Counted from the first letter of the stretch, positions 6,495 to 13,514 are shown. The stretch: 18,622 nt of DNA from an uncultured Collinsella sp. (GCA_900541285.1 UQJA01000024.1:1-18622); one strand, 5' to 3'. Numbers and translations: made by a program. Notes: generated from the sequence alone by a model not told the origin.

Positions 6495-6844
6495 GGCCAT
6501 GGTCGACACGTGAGATCCGGTACCTGAGGGAGCACGCCGGCGACGGAGCCAAGGAGATAGCCAAGGCGCTCGGGCGGACTACCGAGGCCGTGAAGCTCCA
6601 GGCGAGGAAGTGCGGCATATCGCTCCGGCAGCGCTGGATGTGCCCGAAGTGCGGGCGCATGACGTTCAAGCCGCTGAACAAAGCGAACGGCTGGTGCGCG
6701 GAGTGCACGAAGGAGGGCCACGTGGCAGACCTCAGGGAGCAGGCCAGCGCGATGCGCGAGGAGGCTGCGAGGTCCAAGCGGAACGACCGCGAGCGGCAGA
6801 GGTGCTACAGCGCCAAGAGCCGCGCGAAAAAGTCCCAAAAATAA
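6491..6844 (+). CDS. Myb/HTH-like DNA-binding protein with zinc ribbon
   Basis: 117 residues if started at GTG 6491 (preceded by GGAGGGGAGC and overlapping the previous stop as GTGA); an ATG at 6431 would add 20 residues. Residues 1-45 (RPWSTREIRYLREHAGDGAK, then EIAKALGRTTEAVKLQARKCGI) look like a Myb/SANT or sigma-region-4-like helix-turn-helix. CPKCGR near 53 and CAEC near 73 form a zinc ribbon, and the last 40 residues are a very basic helix. Likely a phage transcription factor binding DNA; target unknown. Confidence 0.78.
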   Translation: MRPWSTREIRYLREHAGDGAKEIAKALGRTTEAVKLQARKCGISLRQRWMCPKCGRMTFKPLNKANGWCAECTKEGHVADLREQASAMREEAARSKRNDRERQRCYSAKSRAKKSQK

Positions 6845-6900
6845 AGACCCTAAAAAGCACCCTAGCCCTGACCTGCGGAAACATCAGAAGGGAACACAAG

Positions 6901-7182
6901 ATGTACACATACAAAGAAGCGAGCGCCCCCAGCTACCAACTTGTGAGCACTCGCCGAAACAGCCCCAGACATGAGGCTCAGACCATCATAGCACCCAAGC
7001 CATACCGACCGACCGTTCGCGAGCAGCTCGACTCCGATGCGTTCAGGGCGGGGGCCATGGTCGGCTTCATCGCCGCCGCGGTCCTGTTCACTGCGATACT
7101 GACCGTCTTCGTCCTCCCGACGATGGACGGCGCGGTCCAGGCCGCCAAGGCCGCATGCGCTGCGGGGGCCGTCAATGCGTAA
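6901..7182 (+). CDS. Small single-pass membrane protein
   Basis: 93 residues starting at ATG 6901 after AGAAGGGA. Residues 1-48 are polar; one strong hydrophobic segment spans about 53-75 (AGAMVGFIAAAVLFTAILTV onward), then a short alanine-rich tail. The positive charge before the segment suggests a cytoplasmic N-terminus. The 56 bases before it (6845-6900) hold only its leader. It is not a holin by position, as it is far from any lysis module. Role unknown. Confidence 0.72.
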   Translation: MYTYKEASAPSYQLVSTRRNSPRHEAQTIIAPKPYRPTVREQLDSDAFRAGAMVGFIAAAVLFTAILTVFVLPTMDGAVQAAKAACAAGAVNA

Positions 7183-7513
7183 CGACGAGAGATACCGCCA
7201 GAAGCCGATGAGCAGCCAGCTTGAGATATTCGGCCTCGGCGCGGACGGCGAGCAGGACATGGCCGAGGCGCGCGCTTGGATAGGCGAGCACCCGCGGGCG
7301 TGGGACTTCATGGTCGAGCAGGCCACCCGCCTCAACCGCAAGGGCTACGTCTCGATCAACTACCTCATCCACATGGTGCGCAACGAACTGCACGTGGGCG
7401 TGAAGAACGGCCTCGCGCCGAGCCTCGCCCGCATCATGGAGGCGCGCTACCCGCACCTGAGGCACGCATTCAACAAGCACCGCTCGAAATCGGACGGTTT
7501 CGTCGATGAGTAG
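7175..7513 (+). CDS. Conserved phage protein of unknown function
   Basis: 112 residues, start overlapping the previous stop by 8 bases. The pattern W-x2-HPRAWDFM, SINYLIHMVRNEL, VKNGLAPSLARIMEARYPHL and FNKHRSKSD resembles a family common in early regions of temperate phages, to the best of my memory without assigned function. No catalytic motif is evident; predicted mostly helical. Its place directly before a nuclease suggests a DNA-related role by context only. Confidence 0.75.
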   Translation: MRNDERYRQKPMSSQLEIFGLGADGEQDMAEARAWIGEHPRAWDFMVEQATRLNRKGYVSINYLIHMVRNELHVGVKNGLAPSLARIMEARYPHLRHAFNKHRSKSDGFVDE

Positions 7514-7874
7514 GAGCAGGAGGACCGCCAAGGACGCGGGCACGAGGTTCGAGCGCCTGGTCGCAGACTACCTCGCCGGGAGGCTCGGGGCCGACATCGA
7601 CAGGCAGGTCAAGACCGGCTCGAGGGACACGGGCGACATCCGCGGCGTGTCGGTGGCCGGGCGCGGCATCGCAATCGAGTGCAAGGACTACGCGGGGAAG
7701 CACGAGCTGCCCAAGTGGCTGCGCGAGGCGGAGACCGAGCGGAGGAACCGCGGGGCCGACTACGGCGTGGTCGTCTGGAAGCGCCGCGGGACCGCCATCC
7801 CGGGCGAGCAGTTCGTGACCATGACATTGGAGACGTTCGCGGCGATGCTCGCGGGCGCCGAGAAGGAGGAATAG
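7506..7874 (+). CDS. PD-(D/E)XK nuclease, Holliday junction resolvase-like
   Basis: 122 residues. The catalytic core is visible: Glu in GTRFERLVADYL near 12-23, Asp in DTGDIRGV near 41-48, and the E-x-K signature in GIAIECKDY near 54-62. This is the archaeal Hjc/RecU-like arrangement in which the residues coordinate the metal. Likely resolves branched DNA during phage recombination and replication, fitting the ERF and SSB genes downstream. Start overlaps the previous stop by 8 bases. A restriction-like nuclease of the same fold cannot be excluded. Confidence 0.85.
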   Translation: MSRSRRTAKDAGTRFERLVADYLAGRLGADIDRQVKTGSRDTGDIRGVSVAGRGIAIECKDYAGKHELPKWLREAETERRNRGADYGVVVWKRRGTAIPGEQFVTMTLETFAAMLAGAEKEE

Positions 7875-7876
7875 CG

Positions 7877-8089
7877 ATGGAGAGCACAAACATACCGGTG
7901 GAGATCGAGGCCAAGTTCAAGCAGGCCACCGTGAAGGGCGGCGTCGCCGTCCTGCAGTTCGAGGTCGACACCGAGGACAGCGCGGCGTTCGACGCCATCC
8001 GCAAGAGCGGCGAGGAGGTCTGGCTGTCCATCCAGAGCAAGCAGCCCCAGATCCTGTTCGTGAGCCACGACGGGGAGGTGACCGAGTGA
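7877..8089 (+). CDS. Small hypothetical protein (70 residues)
   Basis: Starts at ATG 7877, with AAGGAGGAATAGCG upstream inside the end of the nuclease gene. It has an alternating strand pattern (VEIEAKFKQATVKGGVAVLQFEV, motif region) then a helix and VWLSIQSKQPQILF, so probably a small beta-rich fold. No family recognised. Its place in the recombination operon, with a TGATG junction to the next gene, supports it as real. Confidence 0.75.
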   Translation: MESTNIPVEIEAKFKQATVKGGVAVLQFEVDTEDSAAFDAIRKSGEEVWLSIQSKQPQILFVSHDGEVTE

Positions 8090-8310
8090 TGGCCGACTAC
8101 AAGGGGATGCTCGCCGAGCTGGCCGAGCTCGCCACGGAGGAGCAGGCGATGTTCACCATCTATGGCATTACCAAGTCCGACGAGGCATTCGACAGGTTCT
8201 TGGACGCGCGCGAGAGGCTGTCCAAGTGGATCGTCGGGCACGCCGCCGTCATCGACGAGGCGATAACCGAGAAGAAATACAACGACATGCTCAACGAGGA
8301 GGTCAGGTAA
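8089..8310 (+). CDS. Small hypothetical protein (73 residues)
   Basis: Begins at ATG 8089 in a TGATG overlap with the previous stop. The product is acidic and mostly helical (LAELAELATEEQAMFTIYGI, then FDRFLDARERLSKWIVGHA). No known motif. Ends in a TAATG overlap with the DUF1351 gene, so co-translated with the recombination module. Confidence 0.75.
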   Translation: MADYKGMLAELAELATEEQAMFTIYGITKSDEAFDRFLDARERLSKWIVGHAAVIDEAITEKKYNDMLNEEVR

Positions 8311-9203
8311 TGGCAGGGGAGAGTAAGGCCGAGGAGGTCGTGGCCGAGGTCATCGAGGAGCAGGAGGCGTCGTCGCTCATCGTGACCTACGCGCCCTCGT
8401 CAATCGAGGCGAACTTCGACGCCCTCGAGAAGCGCGTGCGCAAGACCGTCGAGCTCTATGAGGGCGCGACCTACGACCTCACCAAGGCCGACAAGATCAA
8501 GGAGGCCAAGAACGACCGCTCCTACCTCAACGGGCTCAAGTCCGAGATAGAGGAGCGCCGAAAGGCCGTGAAGCGCGAGTACAACAAGCCGCTCGCCGCC
8601 TTCGAGAAGCGCTGCAAGGAGATCACGTCCATCATCGATGGCGCGTCGGACGGCATCAAGGCGCAGCTCGACGAGGCGGAGGAGAGGCGCAGGGCGGGCG
8701 CGAGGGCCGCGCTCGAGGCCCACTACAGGGAGTTCGCCGAGCTCCTCGCGCCGGTCGTGCCCTACGAGCGCCTGCACGACGACAAGTGGCTCAACAAGTC
8801 CTTCGGCGAGGTCAAGGCGAAGAAGGCCCTCGAGGAGAAGGTCTCCGCCGTCGCGCGCGACTGGGACACGCTCAAGGCGCAGCGCGACTCCATGGCCCAC
8901 TACGAGGTCGCCGAGCGCGAGCTGTTCCGCACGCTCGACCTCGGCTCGGCGCTCAACGCCGCCCGCGCCGCCGACGAGGAGGACGCCCGCATCTCCGCCA
9001 TGCGCGAGGCGGTCGAGTCCAAGCCCGCGCCGCGTCCCGCGCCGAGGCGCCAGGCGGAACCCGCCGTCGCGGCGCGCCCCGAGCTGTCCTACTCGTGGAC
9101 GGTCGAGATCCCGTCCGCCACGCGCTCGCAGATAGAGCAGCTCGCCGCGGCGCTGCGCGAGCGCGGAATCACCGGCACCATCAGGTGCAAGGGGGTGTGC
9201 TAG
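8310..9203 (+). CDS. DUF1351 phage protein, recombination-associated
   Basis: 297 residues. The N-terminal part (SLIVTYAPSSIEANFDALEK onward, then RSYLNGLKSEIEERRKAVKR and EITSIIDGASDGIKAQLDEAEERR) has the look of DUF1351, a helical coiled-coil family found in temperate phages next to RecT or ERF. Its function is unknown; a partner role for the annealing protein is a context inference. A proline/alanine/arginine linker near 240-265 leads to a small C-terminal domain (YSWTVEIPSATRSQIEQLAA, then LRERGITGTIRC) with an alpha-beta look. Directly abuts the erf gene. Confidence 0.82.
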   Translation: MAGESKAEEVVAEVIEEQEASSLIVTYAPSSIEANFDALEKRVRKTVELYEGATYDLTKADKIKEAKNDRSYLNGLKSEIEERRKAVKREYNKPLAAFEKRCKEITSIIDGASDGIKAQLDEAEERRRAGARAALEAHYREFAELLAPVVPYERLHDDKWLNKSFGEVKAKKALEEKVSAVARDWDTLKAQRDSMAHYEVAERELFRTLDLGSALNAARAADEEDARISAMREAVESKPAPRPAPRRQAEPAVAARPELSYSWTVEIPSATRSQIEQLAAALRERGITGTIRCKGVC

Positions 9204-9761
9204 ATGGCCGACGAGAAGATGACGCTCTCCCAGGCGATAGCCAAGGTTCAGCGCTCCGTGACCGTCCCCAAGGCGCGCTACAACGCGTTCGGGAAGTTCA
9301 GCTACCGCTCGTTCGAGGACATCGTCGCCGCGCTCAAGGAGCCCTGCAAGGAGGCCGGCGTGGCGTTCACGCTCCAGGACGTCATCTGCAAGGTGGGCGA
9401 GCGCTACTACGTCGAGGCGACGTGCACGCTGTTCTTCGAGGACGGGCACGGCGAGACGAGGGAGTTCAAGGCCTACGCCCGCGAGGCGGAGCACAAGAGC
9501 GGCTCCGACGACGCGCAGGTGACCGGGATGGCGTCGAGCTACGCGCGCAAGTACGCGCTGTGCGGCCTGTTCGCCATCGACGGGCAGAGCGACCCGGACG
9601 CGCTGTCGGACAAGCCCGAGAAGGAGCCGCCCGAGAGCGGCGGCTTCACGGCGAAGTGCAAGGCCTGCGGCACGGCCTACGCCTTCGAGTCGAAAGAGCA
9701 GTACGAGGAGTTCAAGAAGCACCCCGGCTGCTGCGCCACCCCGACGTGGCGCGTCCTGTAG
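9204..9761 (+). CDS. erf: ERF-family single-strand annealing protein with C-terminal zinc ribbon
   Basis: 185 residues. The core (LSQAIAKVQRSV near 8, YNAFGKFSYRSFEDIVAAL near 26-44, AQVTGMASSYARKYALCGLF near 104-123) is the ERF signature. The founding member, P22 Erf, anneals single-stranded DNA and circularises the phage genome. After a proline-rich link, residues about 150-180 carry CKACG and a CC pair, probably a zinc-binding module. Works with the DUF1351 protein, SSB and nuclease in this operon. Starts one base after the previous stop. Confidence 0.92.
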   Translation: MADEKMTLSQAIAKVQRSVTVPKARYNAFGKFSYRSFEDIVAALKEPCKEAGVAFTLQDVICKVGERYYVEATCTLFFEDGHGETREFKAYAREAEHKSGSDDAQVTGMASSYARKYALCGLFAIDGQSDPDALSDKPEKEPPESGGFTAKCKACGTAYAFESKEQYEEFKKHPGCCATPTWRVL

Positions 9762-9764
9762 GCC

Positions 9765-10112
9765 ATGCAGGACATGTACGCGCAGCGCGAGGAGCTGTTC
9801 GAGCGCCTCATGGCGGAGCTGGACACGCTCAGGCGGACCGGCCAGCAGTACGCCGAGAACGAGGCGGACTACCGCAGGGCGCTGCGCATCGCCATCCTCG
9901 AGGAGCGCTCCAAGGGCACGCCGGTGACCATCATCGGCGACCTGTGCCGGGGGCGCGAGGAGATAGCCGAGAAGAAGCAGCTGCGCGACTGCGCCGAAGC
10001 CCTCTACAAGGCATCGAGCGAGGCGATCATGGCGCTGAAGCTGCGAATAAAGACAGTGGACGCCGACATCCAGAGGACATGGACGAGCGGCGGAGAGGAG
10101 ACATACAGATGA
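9765..10112 (+). CDS. Conserved phage coiled-coil protein of the erf-ssb interval
   Basis: 115 residues, almost entirely helical (EELFERLMAELDTLRRTGQQ, YAENEADYRRALRIAILEER). The block GTPVTIIGDLCRG followed by a second long helix is seen in many phage proteins between recombinase and ssb genes; function unknown, with a role in recombination or replication implied by context. The ribosome site is weak; ATG 9774 is an alternative. Its stop overlaps the ssb start as ATGA. Confidence 0.75.
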   Translation: MQDMYAQREELFERLMAELDTLRRTGQQYAENEADYRRALRIAILEERSKGTPVTIIGDLCRGREEIAEKKQLRDCAEALYKASSEAIMALKLRIKTVDADIQRTWTSGGEETYR

Positions 10113-10684
10113 GCATCAACAGAGTGGTCGTGTCGGGCAATCTGACCCGAGACCCCGAGCTGCGCGTCACGCCGGGCGGCACGCAGGTGCTGGGCTTCGG
10201 CGTCGCGGTCAACGACCGCCGCCGCAACCAGCAGACGGGGGAGTGGGAGGACTACCCCAACTTCATCGACTGCACCATGTTCGGCAACCGCGCCGAGGCG
10301 CTCTCGCGCATCCTGCGCAAGGGCATGAAGGTCGCCATCGAGGGGAAGCTGCGCTACAGCTCCTGGGAGGACAAGAACGGGGGCGGCAGGCGCTCGAAGG
10401 TCGAGATCATCCCCGACGAGGTCGTCCTCATGAGCCAGAACCCCAACGGGCAGCAGGCCCCGCAACAGTACGCGCCGCAGGGATACCAGCAGCAGTGCGC
10501 GCCCCAGCAGGCACCGCGGGCATATGCACCGCAGCCAGCGCCCCAGCAGCCCGCGCCGCAGTGGAACGCCCAGCAGGCCTACCAGCAGGTCCCGCAGCGG
10601 CCCCAGCAGGCCCCGCAGGCCGCGCCGCAGCCCGCGCCCGCCCAGCAGCAGCTGGACGTGTACGACGAGGACATCCCGTTCTGA
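10109..10684 (+). CDS. ssb: Single-stranded DNA-binding protein
   Basis: 191 residues. OB-fold residues 1-110: MSINRVVVSGNLTRDPELR, FGVAVNDRRRN, WEDYPNFIDCTMFGNRAEAL and KGMKVAIEGKLRYSSWED are classical bacterial SSB blocks. The linker (about 113-180) is a long glutamine/proline/alanine tract of repeated CAG and CCG codons. The tail DVYDEDIPF is the acidic tip through which SSBs recruit partner proteins. It covers single-stranded DNA at the phage fork and helps ERF. Overlaps both neighbours (ATGA before, TGATG after). Confidence 0.96.
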   Translation: MSINRVVVSGNLTRDPELRVTPGGTQVLGFGVAVNDRRRNQQTGEWEDYPNFIDCTMFGNRAEALSRILRKGMKVAIEGKLRYSSWEDKNGGGRRSKVEIIPDEVVLMSQNPNGQQAPQQYAPQGYQQQCAPQQAPRAYAPQPAPQQPAPQWNAQQAYQQVPQRPQQAPQAAPQPAPAQQQLDVYDEDIPF

Positions 10685-10794
10685 TGGGGCGCGTACCCGA
10701 CATCATCCGCGACCACTGGGAGGCGGTCCTGTTCGCCGCCTCCTTCTCCGCGGGTTTCCTGTTCTTCTCTTCGCTTCTATGGGGGTGGGTCTGA
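10684..10794 (+). CDS. Small membrane protein (36 residues)
   Basis: Runs from TGATG at the ssb end to TGATG at the replication gene, so it is flanked by coupled junctions on both sides. One hydrophobic segment at about residues 14-35 (AVLFAASFSAGFLFFSSLLW). No family recognised. The arrangement supports translation; function unknown. Confidence 0.6.
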   Translation: MGRVPDIIRDHWEAVLFAASFSAGFLFFSSLLWGWV

Positions 10795-11666
10795 TGGCGT
10801 TCACCGTGTTCGATAGCTTCGCCGAGGTCTACGACGACTTCGACGCGAGCGACCCCGAGGACCTGCGCGACCGCGCGGTGCTCGCCGACGCGATCATGAT
10901 GTACGGGCTGCACGGCGTCGAGGCCGACCTCCCGAGGCACCTCCGCCGCGTCTTCAAGGCAATGAAGAACGCCATCGACAACTCCAAGGATGCGCGCGGC
11001 AGGGGCGGCAAGGGCGGCCGCCCGCGCAAGAAACCGGCTGCCGACAAACCCGAAACGCAGGTTTCCGAAAACGAAAACCTAGGTTTTCCAAACGTGAAAC
11101 CAGTTTCCGACAAACCGGAAACGCAGGTTTCCGAAAACGAAAACCCTAACCTAACCTACCCTAACCTGTCCTGTACTGAACTGGATTGTACTGAACTGGC
11201 CTGTGATGGGGGCGATGCCCCCGCCGCGCCGCCCGAGTTCGAGCCGCCGTCGCTTGAGGAGGCCCGCGGGTATTTCGGCGCCAACTGCCTGAACGGCGAC
11301 CCGGACGCCTTCTGGGCCTTTTTCGAGTCTCAGGGCTGGGTCAAGAGCAACGGCCAGCCGGTGAGCAACTGGGGCGCCCTGGCGCTCGACTGGTCAAGGC
11401 GCCAGAAGCGCATCGACGCCGACGACCGGGCGAGGGGCAAGCCCACCGCCTCGGAGGTCGAGGCCGCGACGTTCAGGCCGACCAGGACGCCCGAGGAGGC
11501 ACTGGCCGAGCAGGAGCGAAGGTGGGCGTCCGAGCACCCGGGCATCGACCCGGGCAAGGTCGAGGCCCCGCGGGGCACGACCGCGAGCAGGGACCGGTTC
11601 GGGCTGTACCAGGACGCGCAGAGGCTGCTGGCCGCCCGCGCCGCGTGCGAGAGGAGGCTCTCATGA
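10794..11666 (+). CDS. Replication organizer-like protein (probable phage replication initiator)
   Basis: 290 residues. The N-terminal 70 residues (FDSFAEVYDDFDASDPEDLR, LADAIMMYGLHGVEADLPRH, RRVFKAMKNAIDNSKD) resemble the domain heading many phage replication proteins (I believe DUF6291), usually ahead of DnaD-like or organizer regions. A basic stretch (RGGKGGRPRKK) and a low-complexity linker (about 83-140) with two DKPETQVSENEN repeats follow. The C-terminal part contains EEARGYFGANCLNGDPDAFW and NWGALALDWSRRQKR, reminiscent of the C-terminal region of such initiators. The linker DNA contains regular dyads that may be the origin it binds, as in lambda O. No helicase loader is evident beside it. 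Confidence 0.78.
   Translation: MAFTVFDSFAEVYDDFDASDPEDLRDRAVLADAIMMYGLHGVEADLPRHLRRVFKAMKNAIDNSKDARGRGGKGGRPRKKPAADKPETQVSENENLGFPNVKPVSDKPETQVSENENPNLTYPNLSCTELDCTELACDGGDAPAAPPEFEPPSLEEARGYFGANCLNGDPDAFWAFFESQGWVKSNGQPVSNWGALALDWSRRQKRIDADDRARGKPTASEVEAATFRPTRTPEEALAEQERRWASEHPGIDPGKVEAPRGTTASRDRFGLYQDAQRLLAARAACERRLS
11041..11200. other. Candidate phage replication origin: dyad array inside the replication gene
   Basis: Four dyads are centred about 22 bp apart. They are GAAAC-GCAG-GTTTC (11052-11065), GAAAACCTAGGTTTTC (11073-11088, perfect), GAAAC-CA-GTTTC (11096-11107) and GGAAAC-GCAG-GTTTCC (11117-11132). The first and last sit in a 39-bp direct repeat (11041-11079 and 11107-11145, one mismatch). 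An AT-richer run of CCTAACC units follows (11144-11167), then a 13-bp direct repeat TGTACTGAACTGG (11172-11184 and 11187-11199). The layout of iterons plus an easily opened tract inside the initiator gene mirrors the lambda O origin. Inference only. Confidence 0.6.
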
Positions 11667-12115
11667 TCCTCGACGCGGGCCTGCTGAGGGGATGGCCGAA
11701 GGAGCGCGCGGAGCTGTACGGCAAGCCCCACCTCGGGGCGAGGTACACGCACGGCACGGCATACGAGCCGATGCAGGCCCGGTGCGCGGTGTGCGGCAGG
11801 CGCGCCTCCAACTGCCACCACGTCGCCCGCAGGTCGTGGGGTAAGACGTTCAGGCTCGTCACGCCGAACGGGGTGTGGGAGCTGCGCAGCCCGCTGTTCG
11901 CCCTGTGCGGCTCCGGCACGACCGGGTGCCACGGGAAGTTCCATGACGGCGGCCTCAGGGCCGAGTGGGTATGGCGCACCGGGGCGGCCGAGGCGGCATG
12001 GTGGTCCGGCACGCTGCTCAGGGAGTACCAGCCGCACAGCCCCGACCTCTACATGTTCGGCTACTGGGCCATCACCGACCGATACGGAAACGAGATCATC
12101 CGAGAGGTGAGATGA
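11663..12115 (+). CDS. HNH endonuclease-like protein of the replication module
   Basis: 150 residues, start overlapping the previous stop as ATGA. CAVCGR near 35, SNCHHVARRS near 46, and LCGSGTTGCHGKFHDG near 85-100 form a zinc-stabilised HNH pattern with the paired His and the final HGKFH. Likely nicks or cuts DNA. Such proteins often follow replication genes in phages, where their role is not settled. This is distinct from the HNH protein beside the terminase (17839-18120). The rest (WVWRTGAAEAAWW, then YMFGYWAITDRYGNE) is a C-terminal extension without known motif. Confidence 0.8.
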   Translation: MILDAGLLRGWPKERAELYGKPHLGARYTHGTAYEPMQARCAVCGRRASNCHHVARRSWGKTFRLVTPNGVWELRSPLFALCGSGTTGCHGKFHDGGLRAEWVWRTGAAEAAWWSGTLLREYQPHSPDLYMFGYWAITDRYGNEIIREVR

Positions 12116-12567
12116 CGATGGAGATCACCAACTGCGAGCAGTACGTGCTCGCCGAGCTTGACTGCGAGCAGCGCCGCAACGAGCGCCTCGTGGCCGAGAA
12201 CAACAAGCTGGCCAAGCAGCTCGACGCCATGACCAAGAGGGCCAACGGCTACCGACAGATCATCAACCGGCCCAAGACGCCCATTGAGGAACTGGCCGAC
12301 GAGGTCATGCGCGAGGAGATGCTGACCCGCTTCACCTACGCCGAGGTCACGGACGTCAAGAGCGCGTTCAGCGGAAGGCTGCTCGGCTTCGACGAATGGT
12401 GCCACGATGCGATGCGATATGTGGCGCTGGCGGACGACGTCGGCGAGGAGGAGTTCACCCGGTTCATGCGCCGGGACCTCAAGAGGATCTACGACAAGAA
12501 GGTGGCCAAATCTGTCGGTCGGGGCCCGCGGTCCCCCACAAGAGCGGCGGGGTTGGCCGATGAATGA
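12112..12567 (+). CDS. Hypothetical coiled-coil protein
   Basis: 151 residues from ATG 12112 (ATGA overlap); ATG 12118 is better spaced from GAGAGGTGAG and is equally possible. Residues about 8-45 are a coiled coil (YVLAELDCEQRRNERLVAEN, NKLAKQLDAMTKRANGY). The C-terminal half (FDEWCHDAMRYVALADDVGE, FTRFMRRDLKRIYDKKVAKS) is helical and basic. No family recognised with confidence. Confidence 0.75.
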   Translation: MTMEITNCEQYVLAELDCEQRRNERLVAENNKLAKQLDAMTKRANGYRQIINRPKTPIEELADEVMREEMLTRFTYAEVTDVKSAFSGRLLGFDEWCHDAMRYVALADDVGEEEFTRFMRRDLKRIYDKKVAKSVGRGPRSPTRAAGLADE

Positions 12568-12958
12568 CGAGAAGGCCATCGCCGCGGCCATCCACGCCGG
12601 GCTCCAGAGCGACGACGTGACCGACCTGTACACGGGCGACTGCAGGGGCTGCGGCGAGTGCTGCTCGCGGTTCCTGCCCGTGAGCCCGTTCGACCGGGTG
12701 CGCCTCGAGATGTACGTGCGCCGGAACGGAATCGAGCCCGCCGAGCCCAGGGCGGAGTACGACCTGCTGTGCCCGTATCTGACGGACGGGCGCGAGTGCG
12801 CGGTCTACGCCGCGAGGCCGGAGATCTGCCGCGCCTACCGGTGCGACAGGCACAAGAGGGGCGAGCTGGGCATGTTCTTCGGCGCGGAGTGCGCCGAGGT
12901 GACCGACATGCGCGCGCTCGCGGAATCCATGGCCGGCGATGTCTATGAACGCGAATAG
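12560..12958 (+). CDS. YkgJ-like cysteine-cluster protein (CxxCxxCC)
   Basis: 132 residues, overlapping the previous gene by 8 bases. CRGCGECCSRFLPVSPFD near 28-45, CPYL near 71, CAVYAARPEICRAYRC near 79-94 together give the YkgJ/UPF0153 pattern of eight cysteines thought to bind zinc or an iron cluster. Biochemical function is not known; phage copies are frequent in early regions. The C-terminal third is plain and helical. Confidence 0.85.
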   Translation: MNDEKAIAAAIHAGLQSDDVTDLYTGDCRGCGECCSRFLPVSPFDRVRLEMYVRRNGIEPAEPRAEYDLLCPYLTDGRECAVYAARPEICRAYRCDRHKRGELGMFFGAECAEVTDMRALAESMAGDVYERE

Positions 12959-12980
12959 GAACCGAATGAAAGGAATACCG

Positions 12981-13259
12981 ATGACCGACGAGAAGAAGAC
13001 CGGCGAGACGTCCGAGACGCCATACCCTGGGACGCTTAGCTGGGCGGCGACGCGGTTGCTGGAGGTAATCGGCGATGCCGCGAAGGCCGTCGCCGAGATG
13101 CTGTGGGAGAGCATCTCCCGCGTGTTCAGAGACGCCCGCCGGCTCATGAGGAAGCTCGCGAAGGCGCTCGACCCGAAGTGGCGGCGCCGCCGCCGTCGCG
13201 CACTCGCCCGCTCGCGCCGCAACAACCTGTACCTGAAGAGCATCGGGAGGTGCCGGTGA
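12981..13259 (+). CDS. Small basic hypothetical protein
   Basis: 92 residues from ATG 12981, which has AAAGGA 8 bases upstream; earlier in-frame ATGs at 12939 and 12945 overlap the previous gene and lack a site. The N-terminus is acidic and threonine-rich, the middle is an amphipathic helix (AATRLLEVIGDAAKAVAEML), and the end is strongly basic (WRRRRRRALARSRRNN), suggesting nucleic acid binding. Its end overlaps a 12-codon frame. Confidence 0.65.
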   Translation: MTDEKKTGETSETPYPGTLSWAATRLLEVIGDAAKAVAEMLWESISRVFRDARRLMRKLAKALDPKWRRRRRRALARSRRNNLYLKSIGRCR

Positions 13260-13297
13260 TGGGCGGCAAGTACAGGAAGGAGCAGGGGAATGGCTAG
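13259..13297 (+). CDS. Possible 12-codon peptide bridging two genes
   Basis: ATG 13259 (TGATG with the previous stop) after GGGAGG reads MGGKYRKEQGNG and stops at 13297, past the next start at 13290. It may simply keep ribosomes on the mRNA between the two genes; it also contains the AAGGAG site of the next gene. Too short to be sure. Confidence 0.3.
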   Translation: MGGKYRKEQGNG

Positions 13298-13514
13298 GAA
13301 CGTCTACGGCGGCTACTGCCGCGAGTGCGGCAGGTGGACGCCTCCCGGGTTCGGGCACTTCGAGCGCTACCGCGGCGGCTGGCGCGTCCACTGCGTCGAG
13401 TGCGCGAGCGGTCGGAAGCTGCCGCCCGAGGGAGACCAGGCGGCGCGGGACATGCGGCGCCACGTCAGGAACATGGTAAACGATGGAAGGTACGGGAAGA
13501 GGGGATGCAGATGA
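13290..13514 (+). CDS. Small zinc-ribbon protein
   Basis: 74 residues. CRECGRWT near 10-17 and CVECASGRKLPPEG near 36-49 form a two-knuckle zinc ribbon enclosing FERYRGGWRVH. The C-terminal 25 residues are basic. AAGGAGCAGGGG precedes ATG 13290. No family recognised; the fold suggests nucleic acid or protein binding. Confidence 0.75.
   Translation: MARNVYGGYCRECGRWTPPGFGHFERYRGGWRVHCVECASGRKLPPEGDQAARDMRRHVRNMVNDGRYGKRGCR

Noticed and set aside
8400..9722. 440-codon minus-strand open frame across the DUF1351 and ERF genes
   Set aside because: Leucine/arginine-rich shadow of two supported genes; it lacks a promoter and any motif.
8786..10108. Long plus-strand frame upstream of and fused with ssb
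   Set aside because: Only the portion from ATG 10109 is SSB; the preceding part is an out-of-frame shadow of the DUF1351, ERF and coiled-coil genes.
10449..10660. Possible CRISPR-like or tandem repeat array in CAG/CCG-rich DNA
   Set aside because: Repeats are irregular, have no spacers, and simply encode the Gln/Pro/Ala linker of SSB.
10684..10794. Holin for the small membrane proteins
   Set aside because: They have single short membrane segments, and there is no endolysin or lysis module nearby; the early-operon position argues against it.
11144..11167. Telomere-like CCTAACC repeats
   Set aside because: The tract is short, imperfect and inside a coding linker; nothing suggests a linear replicon end. 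Kept only as part of the candidate origin.
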